NCBI GenBank assembly: GCA_018830925.1
Contig: JAHJRK010000214.1
Coordinates: forward strand, 1 to 5,580
Source of the DNA: Pseudomonadota bacterium
GTDB lineage: Bacteria > Desulfobacterota > Desulfobacteria > Desulfobacterales > RPRI01
Length of the DNA: 5,580 bases
Reading direction: 5' to 3'
Position numbers and translations under genes: made by a program. This document shows, piece by piece, positions 1 to 3,960 of the stretch. Below the pieces are notes generated by a model that saw nothing but the letters and a program-made list of their open reading frames with translations, did not search any database and had not been told where the DNA came from. Position 1 is the stretch's first letter, and each line of letters starts with the position of its first letter.

Positions 1-63
1 ACAGCCTATCCATCTGAGCAGTTTTTATCAGCAACGGGTTAATAAGTAAAGAAAAAAACAGAT

Positions 64-1353
64 TTATTTTCTCTCAATAATCATCGCCATCCCCATCCCG
101 CCCCCGATGCACATCGTAATGAGCCCTGTGGCATATCCTTTCCTTTTCATCTGGTTCATTCCTGAAACCATCTGGCGCGCCCCGGTGCAGCCTATCGGAT
201 GGCCCAGAGAGATACCGCTGCCCAATTCATTTGGTCTCTCATTTTCAATGCCAAGTTCCCGCATACAACCGATTGCCTGTGCTGCAAATGCTTCATTTAG
301 CTCAATCATATCAATATCTTTTAATGTCATCCCGGCCGATTTCAAAACTTTCCTGACAGCAGGAACAGGGCCGAGCCCCATGTATGCCGGATCAACACCA
401 CCTGACGCAAAAGCCTTAATCGATACTATGGACTCAAGACCCAGCTCTTTCGCTTTTTCGGAACTCATCAAAACAACTGCCGCGGCCCCGTCATTAATGC
501 CTGAAGCATTTCCGGCAGTTACGCTCCCATCCTTCTTGAATGCAGGCCTTAATTTCGCCATTTTTTCAATGCTCGTTTCCATAGGACGCTCATCTTTATC
601 AAATACGGTTTCACCTTTGCCTGTCTTTATGACTACCGGCACTATCTCCTGTGCAGATATGCCGTTCTTTATTGCAGCCATAGCCCTGTTATGGCTCAGG
701 ACACCGAGCTGATCCTGCTCCTCCCTGCTGATTCCATACATGGCGGCAATATTTTCAGCGGTTAAACCCATGTGGTACCCGTAAAAAATCTCGAACAACC
801 CGTCAAAAACCATTAGATCATAAATCTGGCCTGTCCCTGTAAGCTCCATTCGGTGTCCCCAACGGGCTTTCGGAAGAGCCATTGGAGCAAGGCTCATATT
901 TTCCTGGCCTCCTGCTATTATTACATCTGCCTGGCCCGTCATTATGGAAGATGCGCCCAAGGCAATGGCTTTCAGCCCGGAACCGCAAACCTTGTTGATT
1001 GTAAATGCCGGGGTCTCTTTTGGAAGCCCAGCCCGAATCATGGACTGCCTGGCCGGATTCTGGCCCTGACAGGCCTGGAGAACGTTGCCCATGATGACTT
1101 CATCAATTGTGACAGGGCTCTTTGAATTGTCCCAGTCCGAATATCTGCTCTCAAGCTCAATCAATCCTTTATCTTTCAATTTATCAGGAGCATTCTCCTC
1201 CATCTCTTTCCCGGCAACAGGCCTTAAACCCGCCCTTTTAAGAGCATCTTTTATAACCAGCGCACCGAGATCAACAACCGGGACATCTTTTAAACCTCCG
1301 CCAAACGCTCCGATGGCAGTCCTTGATCCTCCGACAATTACAACCTCTCTCAT
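64..1353 (-). CDS. Acetyl-CoA C-acetyltransferase (thiolase family)
   Basis: Thiolase of 429 residues, expected to interconvert two acetyl-CoA and acetoacetyl-CoA (or cleave longer 3-ketoacyl-CoAs) in the cytoplasm. The full catalytic set is visible: nucleophile Cys123 in NKVCGSG, Asn353 in NEAFA, His385 in GHPIG and Cys415 in CIGGG. These correspond to Cys89, Asn316, His348 and Cys378 of the Zoogloea enzyme. The offset of 34 to 37 residues comes mainly from a charged insertion at about residues 45-80, before the DEVIMGNVLQ strand. The covering-loop motif GYHMGLTAEN (about 192-201) is also present. I chose the ATG at 1353 because AGGAGGA (1361-1367) lies 7 nt upstream. An in-frame TTG at 1359 would leave only 1 nt. 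The gene follows a TA operon on the same strand after 55 bases. Degradative and biosynthetic roles cannot be separated from sequence alone. Confidence 0.95.
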   Translation of the reverse strand: MREVVIVGGSRTAIGAFGGGLKDVPVVDLGALVIKDALKRAGLRPVAGKEMEENAPDKLKDKGLIELESRYSDWDNSKSPVTIDEVIMGNVLQACQGQNPARQSMIRAGLPKETPAFTINKVCGSGLKAIALGASSIMTGQADVIIAGGQENMSLAPMALPKARWGHRMELTGTGQIYDLMVFDGLFEIFYGYHMGLTAENIAAMYGISREEQDQLGVLSHNRAMAAIKNGISAQEIVPVVIKTGKGETVFDKDERPMETSIEKMAKLRPAFKKDGSVTAGNASGINDGAAAVVLMSSEKAKELGLESIVSIKAFASGGVDPAYMGLGPVPAVRKVLKSAGMTLKDIDMIELNEAFAAQAIGCMRELGIENERPNELGSGISLGHPIGCTGARQMVSGMNQMKRKGYATGLITMCIGGGMGMAMIIERK

Positions 1354-1360
1354 GATCAAA

Positions 1361-1367
1361 TCCTCCT
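1361..1367 (-). promoter_or_regulatory. Ribosome binding site of the thiolase
   Basis: AGGAGGA on the minus strand is a near-perfect match to the anti-Shine-Dalgarno sequence. It lies 7 nt before the ATG at 1353 and fixes the start there rather than at the upstream TTG (1359). Confidence 0.85.
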
Positions 1368-1408
1368 GACTTTAGTTGACATAATTAAATATCAAAAATG
1401 TTGACCCT

Positions 1409-1816
1409 TCAGTATTTTTCCATATATTTCTGAATTGATACAGCAGTATTTTTAAAGTTATCAAGAATTTTTTTATCCATAGTGACAAGAGGCACATTTA
1501 AGTCCTGTGCCAGACTGACAAACTCACAGTCATATGCTGAACAACCGCTGCTTTGCGACAATTTCAGGACTTGTGCTGAATTAACCTCATACTCATTATG
1601 ATGCAATAAACTCTCGGCTATTTCAAAGATTTGAATCGCATCCTGCAAGGTAATTATTTGTTTTCTGGCGTAATACGAAAGTACATTTCTAAACTCACTC
1701 CGCCATAAAAGTGGAGCCGCCCAAGCAGAGTTTTTTAAAAATAGCTCTTCTGCAACTGCGGAATACTCAGAAGAAAGGTAAAAGTAGCTGATAATATTTG
1801 TATCAACAACAATCAT
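1409..1816 (-). CDS. vapC: PIN-domain ribonuclease toxin (VapC/FitB-like), module 1
   Basis: Protein of 135 residues spanning one PIN domain, as expected for a VapC toxin, a metal-dependent RNase that typically cuts tRNA or rRNA when its antitoxin is lost. The acidic residues are in the usual places: Asp5 in VVDTN, Glu41 in RSEFRN, Asp96 in SAYDCEFV and Asp114 in VTMDKK. The AYDCEFVSLA segment is typical of VapC toxins paired with small ribbon-helix-helix antitoxins. The ATG at 1814-1816 overlaps the antitoxin stop as ATGA, implying translational coupling. The full tetrad and intact length suggest an active toxin. The RNA target cannot be told from sequence. Composition is clearly more AT-rich than the thiolase, which fits horizontal gain. 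Confidence 0.92.
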   Translation of the reverse strand: MIVVDTNIISYFYLSSEYSAVAEELFLKNSAWAAPLLWRSEFRNVLSYYARKQIITLQDAIQIFEIAESLLHHNEYEVNSAQVLKLSQSSGCSAYDCEFVSLAQDLNVPLVTMDKKILDNFKNTAVSIQKYMEKY

Positions 1817-2055
1817 GGCCTTCCCTCGTTTTTAATTTCAGTAAGCTTTGCATCGTCAACAAAATGATGTTTAGATTTCTCCCGAAAGTTTCTCGCAAGT
1901 ACCAAGTGCTGATTTGGATCAATCTTTGAACTTTTTGTTGCCTTCTCTATTAAGTTAATAATTTCACTGTTGATACTACGGCGATTATCAGTGGCAAGCT
2001 GTTTTAATGTATTGTATATCGGATCAGGGATGTTTTTTAAAGTTATTGTAGCCAT
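1813..2055 (-). CDS. Ribbon-helix-helix antitoxin (FitA-like), module 1
   Basis: Protein of 80 residues and first gene of module 1. The N-terminus reads ATITLKNIPDPIYNTLKQLA, a beta strand followed by a helix as in FitA/Arc-type ribbon-helix-helix proteins that bind DNA as dimers. A second helix covers about residues 27-40 (SINSEIINLIEKAT). The polar tail (about 45-80) is the expected toxin-wrapping segment. The ATG at 2053-2055 is preceded by GGAGGA (2061-2066) at 5 nt. The gene overlaps the toxin by 4 nt (ATGA). The likely role is to neutralise the PIN toxin and, as a complex, to repress its own promoter, whose -10 region lies within a palindrome (2083-2101). An alternative name is a VapB- or Phd-like antitoxin, but the N-terminal strand favours the FitA class. 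Confidence 0.88.
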   Translation of the reverse strand: MATITLKNIPDPIYNTLKQLATDNRRSINSEIINLIEKATKSSKIDPNQHLVLARNFREKSKHHFVDDAKLTEIKNEGRP

Positions 2056-2082
2056 AATTATCCTCCATATCTTTTATATACC

Positions 2083-2101
2083 TTATGGAACCATAATGGT
2101 T
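2083..2101 (-). promoter_or_regulatory. Palindromic operator overlapping the module 1 promoter
   Basis: Two perfect inverted repeats interlock here. TTATGG (2083-2088) pairs with CCATAA (2091-2096) across 2 nt, and AACCAT (2089-2094) pairs with ATGGTT (2096-2101) across 1 nt. The result is three alternating ATGG/CCAT half-sites that cover the -10 element. This is the arrangement expected for a ribbon-helix-helix antitoxin repressing its own operon. Assignment to this antitoxin is inferred from position. Confidence 0.6.
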
Positions 2102-2121
2102 ACTTTTAACAGATGTGTCAA
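2093..2121 (-). promoter_or_regulatory. Sigma70-type promoter of TA module 1
   Basis: On the minus strand a perfect -35 TTGACA (2116-2121) is followed by a 17-nt spacer and CATTAT (2093-2098, 4 of 6 matches to TATAAT). Transcription would start near 2086, leaving a leader of about 30 nt that holds the GGAGGA site. Confidence 0.7.
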
Positions 2122-2134
2122 TAATTATCTGAAC

Positions 2135-2185
2135 CGCTATAGCGAGCGCATTCCCCGTAGCTTGCTGCGGGGAGCTTCAATTGAA
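2135..2185. repeat. Palindrome cluster / REP-like hairpin between divergent TA promoters
   Basis: Three palindromes lie in a row: CGCTATAGCG (2135-2144, perfect), a strong G/C hairpin at 2153-2172, and TTCAATTGAA (2176-2185, perfect). The hairpin has an 8-bp stem including one G-T pair and a CTTG tetraloop. No T-run follows it on either strand, so a terminator is unlikely. The G/C-rich hairpin contrasts with the AT-rich surroundings and looks like a dispersed extragenic palindrome. The two -35 boxes lie just outside the cluster. Confidence 0.5.
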
Positions 2186-2197
2186 CAAATGGGTTGC

Positions 2198-2226
2198 TTG
2201 ACATACACATTATTGCCCGTTAAAAT
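2198..2226 (+). promoter_or_regulatory. Sigma70-type promoter of vapBC
   Basis: Perfect -35 TTGACA (2198-2203), 17-nt spacer and -10 TAAAAT (2221-2226, 5 of 6). Transcription should start near 2233, about 24 nt before the vapB ATG. This rules out the in-frame GTG at 2227, which abuts the -10 box. Confidence 0.78.
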
Positions 2227-2231
2227 GTGTA
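2204..2231 (+). promoter_or_regulatory. Candidate vapBC operator (inverted repeat)
   Basis: TACACAT (2204-2210) and ATGTGTA (2225-2231) form a perfect 7-bp inverted repeat separated by 14 nt. One arm directly follows the -35 box and the other overlaps the -10 box, so a bound VapBC complex would block the promoter. The operator role is inferred from position. Confidence 0.5.
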
Positions 2232-2244
2232 CAGCAAAATCGGA

Positions 2245-2250
2245 GAGGTG
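2245..2250 (+). promoter_or_regulatory. Ribosome binding site that sets the vapB start
   Basis: GAGGTG here, continuing as GAGGTGAT, matches the complement of the 16S rRNA 3' end over 8 nt. Its spacing supports the ATG at 2257 over the ATG at 2251. Confidence 0.65.
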
Positions 2251-2256
2251 ATGAAA

Positions 2257-2466
2257 ATGCGGACTAATATCGTGATCGAAGAAGAACTCATTAAGAAGGC
2301 CCTTGAGTATACGGGGCTTAAGACAAAAAAAGAGGTCGTCAACTTTGCCTTGCGGGAGCTGATCCAGAGGAAAGAGAGAAAAGAAATTCTGCGATTCAAA
2401 GGGAAGCTCCGCTGGGAAGGCGATCTGGAAGAAATGAGAAGGAGCCGTTTTAATGATACTGATTGA
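2257..2466 (+). CDS. vapB: VapB-family antitoxin, module 2
   Basis: Antitoxin of 69 residues. The N-terminus (MRTNIVIEEELIKKALEYTG) is the strand-helix DNA-binding part of the VapB family. KTKKEVVNFALRELIQR is the second helix, and GKLRWEGDLEEMR (about 49-61) is the conserved toxin-binding tail of this family. I favour the ATG at 2257, because the GAGG of GGAGAGGTG (2242-2250) then lies 8 nt upstream. The ATG at 2251 is in frame and gives two more residues, but its spacing would be only 2 nt. The reading frame overlaps vapC by 14 nt, so the pair is translated from one message. It should neutralise the downstream PIN toxin and repress the promoter at 2198-2226. Confidence 0.9.
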   Translation: MRTNIVIEEELIKKALEYTGLKTKKEVVNFALRELIQRKERKEILRFKGKLRWEGDLEEMRRSRFNDTD

Positions 2467-2848
2467 CTCCTCCGTCTGGATCGATTTCTTCAACGGCACC
2501 GAAGGAACTGCCGTCTCCGCATTGGAAAAGCTGATAACCGATGAAGAGGAAGCATATCTTTCGGAATATATCCTGACCGAAGTTCTGCAGGGATTCAGGG
2601 AAGACAGGGAATACGAAGCGGCCAGGCGATGCCTGCTCAAATTCCCCATTGCCGGGCTGCGGGATAAGGACTCCTATATTGAAGCGGCACAAATCTACAG
2701 ACAATGCAGGAAGCAGGGCATCACCATCCGTAAAACCGCCGACTGCCTAATCGCCCGTACCGCCATAGAAAATGACCTTTATCTGCTCCACAAGGACAAT
2801 GACTTCGATCTGATTGCCTCGGTTTGCCCTTTAAAAATATATATATAA
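2453..2848 (+). CDS. vapC: VapC PIN-domain ribonuclease toxin, module 2
   Basis: Toxin of 131 residues made of a single PIN domain. The metal-binding acids are visible: Asp5 in ILIDSSVWIDFF, Glu43 in LTEVLQGF, Asp97 in KTADCLIA, and the HKDNDFD cluster (Asp115, Asp117, Asp119) near the end. The SSVWIDFFNG start and the LLHKDNDFDLIA ending are characteristic of the VapC family whose antitoxins end in WEGDLEEMR. It should be a Mg-dependent endoribonuclease held inactive by VapB. The start overlaps the vapB end by 14 nt, and GGAG (2441-2444) lies 8 nt before the ATG. It looks complete and active, and is clearly a different PIN lineage from the one at 1409-1816. The gene ends in an AT run (ATATATATAA) and converges with higA. 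Confidence 0.94.
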   Translation: MILIDSSVWIDFFNGTEGTAVSALEKLITDEEEAYLSEYILTEVLQGFREDREYEAARRCLLKFPIAGLRDKDSYIEAAQIYRQCRKQGITIRKTADCLIARTAIENDLYLLHKDNDFDLIASVCPLKIYI

Positions 2849-2856
2849 TAATTAGC

Positions 2857-2928
2857 TGAGCAGGCGGCGCGCGATATTTCTATGAAAAACCGAAAGTGAT
2901 TCCGCTCTGCTCAAGTGATATGTTGGGC
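2857..2928. repeat. Bulged inverted repeat, possible attC remnant, between vapC and higA
   Basis: TGAGCAG (2857-2863) plus GCGG (2864-2867) pairs with CCGC (2902-2905) plus CTGCTCA (2907-2913). This gives 11 bp with one unpaired T at 2906 and a 34-nt loop. Read on the minus strand, GCCCAAC (2922-2928) lies 8 nt before the stem. It fits the RYYYAAC R'' box of integron attC sites, and the higA stop codon falls at the edge of the stem. The matching GTTRRRY box on the far side (around 2842-2856) is missing. It is therefore at best a truncated attC. It may be only a fold at the end of two converging genes. No T-run follows, so it is not a standard terminator. Confidence 0.35.
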
Positions 2929-3237
2929 CGTTCGGCTGTTTACACGAATTGCTTCTGCGTGCAATTTTAAGCCGAGTGCGCCTATTACTTTAAGAATCGT
3001 GTCGAAACCCGGGCTTCTTTCCCCAGAGAGTGCTTTGTATAGGCTTTCCCGGGACAGACCGGCATCACGTGCCACTTGTGACATGCCCTTTGCTCGGGCG
3101 ATATCACCTATAGCTTTTGCAATGAAAGCGGCATTACCATTCGCTTCCTCAATGCAAGCTTCAAGATAAGCAGCCATTTCTTCCGGGGTTCTGAGGTGTT
3201 CAGCAACATCGTATTTGGTAGTGATGGTTTTAGCCAT
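2911..3237 (-). CDS. higA: HigA-type antitoxin (HI1420-like), module 3
   Basis: Antitoxin of 108 residues from the family typified by Haemophilus influenzae HI1420, encoded downstream of its toxin. The N-terminal part (TKYDVAEHLRTPEEMAAYLE, about 7-26) is the usual signature, followed by AIGDIARAKGMSQVARDAG. A helix-turn-helix lies at about residues 52-75, with LSRESLYKALSG as its recognition half. SPGFDTILKVIGALGLKLHA closes the domain. The last 14 residues run past the usual LHA ending into the attC-like repeat. The ATG at 3235-3237 has GGAG (3244-3247) 6 nt upstream, overlapping the stop of the restored toxin frame. The gene is intact, whereas its toxin partner is frameshifted. It could still repress the higB promoter or protect against a related toxin elsewhere. 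Confidence 0.92.
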   Translation of the reverse strand: MAKTITTKYDVAEHLRTPEEMAAYLEACIEEANGNAAFIAKAIGDIARAKGMSQVARDAGLSRESLYKALSGERSPGFDTILKVIGALGLKLHAEAIRVNSRTAQHIT

Positions 3238-3246
3238 GATACGCTC

Positions 3247-3538
3247 CTATAGATTCTGTGATAAACGCAAAGCGGTTTTGATATCCTTGGCTTGAGTACT
3301 CTTGTCACCACCGGCGAAACAATATTACCACTTTTTGTCCTTGCTTTTTATAATAGACCCGGTATCCGGGGCCATAATCAATCCGCAACTCTGAAACGCC
3401 TTCACCTACTGATTTTACATCTCCAGGATTACCCGAAGCCAACCTTTCTACTCGGGCAAGGATACGAGCACGTGCACAGATGTCATGCAACCCATCAAGC
3501 CATTTAGCGAAAGTTTCAGTTTTGCGAATTTCAATCAT
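3247..3538 (-). pseudogene. higB: HigB/RelE-superfamily toxin (HI1419-like), frameshifted
   Basis: First gene of module 3, a RelE-superfamily killer protein expected to inhibit translation by cutting mRNA. The frame from ATG 3538 gives typical family sequence for 74 residues (MIEIRKTETFAKWLDGL, then RIDYGPGYRVYYKKQG at about 52-67). It then runs into RRW and a TGA at 3305-3307. Shifting by one base at the TTT run (3317-3319) restores the missing C-terminus: AGGDKSTQAKDIKTALRL and four more residues, ending with TAG at 3247-3249, 9 nt before higA. The restored length is 96 residues, the normal size. The present product lacks the GGDKSTQ strand and last helix, so it is probably inactive. A sequencing or assembly error in the T run, or recoding, are the alternatives. 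No Shine-Dalgarno site is visible before the ATG. Confidence 0.88.
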
Positions 3539-3544
3539 AGTAAC

Positions 3545-3573
3545 AGCGTAGCCACCCGGCTACATTTTGTCAA
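3545..3573 (-). promoter_or_regulatory. Possible promoter of higBA
   Basis: On the minus strand TTGACA (3568-3573) is perfect, but the best -10 at 17 nt is TACGCT (3545-3550), only 3 of 6. Transcription would begin almost at the ATG (3538), giving a leaderless message, which would fit the missing ribosome site. A perfect TATAAT (3579-3584) lies just upstream and could instead serve as -10, but it has no good -35 box. Confidence 0.35.
3548..3563 (-). promoter_or_regulatory. Palindrome upstream of higB, candidate HigA operator
   Basis: GTAGCC (3548-3553) and GGCTAC (3558-3563) are perfect inverted repeats around 4 nt, lying 9 bases before the higB start and inside the candidate promoter. Helix-turn-helix antitoxins of this type bind such sites to autorepress. 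The assignment is inferred from position. Confidence 0.45.
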
Positions 3574-3927
3574 TATTTATTATAAGGCGTGTTTTTAAGC
3601 TGATTCTTTTACCTCTTAATCTCCGGAGTCGGAACGGATGAATGCCGGAGTGTATGATACGGATGGAATAATGTGAAAGTTAAATGAAAAAATCTGCGCC
3701 TGTTTCTGACTATTCCGCTATTCACCGAGATCTTTGAAGAGCTTTGCGCCTGGCTGTATATCCAAACAGATGGCATGATATACGGAAGAGCAACAAAAAC
3801 CCGAAAAATCTTGTCAGGAATATTATGATAGATTATAAGGAGATACAATAATCTGAAAATCTAGAACACGGAACATCTTCCAGCTCGTGGAGATATACAG
3901 AAACTTTAGAATAACTTGTTGGAAACT
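3574..3927. other. Intergenic region without a convincing gene
   Basis: About 350 bases between higB and the SEC-C gene. The inverted repeat CTCCGG (3621-3626) / CCGGAG (3645-3650) is visible. A plus-strand frame stays open from 3688 to 3828 (46 codons with plausible codon use) but has no start codon until near its middle and no recognisable family. A good AAGGAG motif at 3838-3843 is followed only by a stop, with no start codon. The stretch may be the eroded remains of a gene. No tRNA or other RNA gene was recognised. Confidence 0.4.
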
Positions 3928-3936
3928 TGATAAAAT
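3928..3936 (+). promoter_or_regulatory. Extended -10 promoter of the SEC-C gene
   Basis: TGATAAAAT fits the extended -10 pattern TGnTATAAT with one mismatch. No good -35 is seen at 16-19 nt, which is tolerated by extended -10 promoters. The start of transcription would be near 3943, leaving a leader of about 18 nt. Confidence 0.5.
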
Positions 3937-3960
3937 AGAGGATCAGAAAGTTAATTGCAA

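Noticed and set aside
11..13. Start codon of a further minus-strand gene running off the left edge
   Set aside because: An ATG is present but there is no ribosome site and only four codons are visible, so it cannot be supported.
107..712. Plus-strand open frame of 201 residues
   Set aside because: It is antisense to the thiolase, whose identity and ribosome site are clear.
2153..2172. Intrinsic terminator
   Set aside because: The hairpin is strong but no T-run follows on either strand, and it lies between two diverging promoters where no transcript needs ending.
2227..2256. GTG at 2227 as the vapB start
   Set aside because: It directly abuts the -10 box and lies upstream of the expected transcription start, and the ribosome site is downstream of it.
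2137..2649. Minus-strand open frame of 170 residues across vapB and the palindrome cluster
   Set aside because: It is antisense to the well-supported vapBC genes and runs through the hairpin repeat. It is a shadow frame.
2831..2850. AT dinucleotide run as an origin or promoter element
   Set aside because: It is the in-frame end of vapC (Lys-Ile-Tyr-Ile-stop) and too short to imply more.
3609..3848. Minus-strand open frame of 79 residues
   Set aside because: It starts at a TTG with no ribosome site, has no family resemblance and lies in a poorly coding intergenic stretch.
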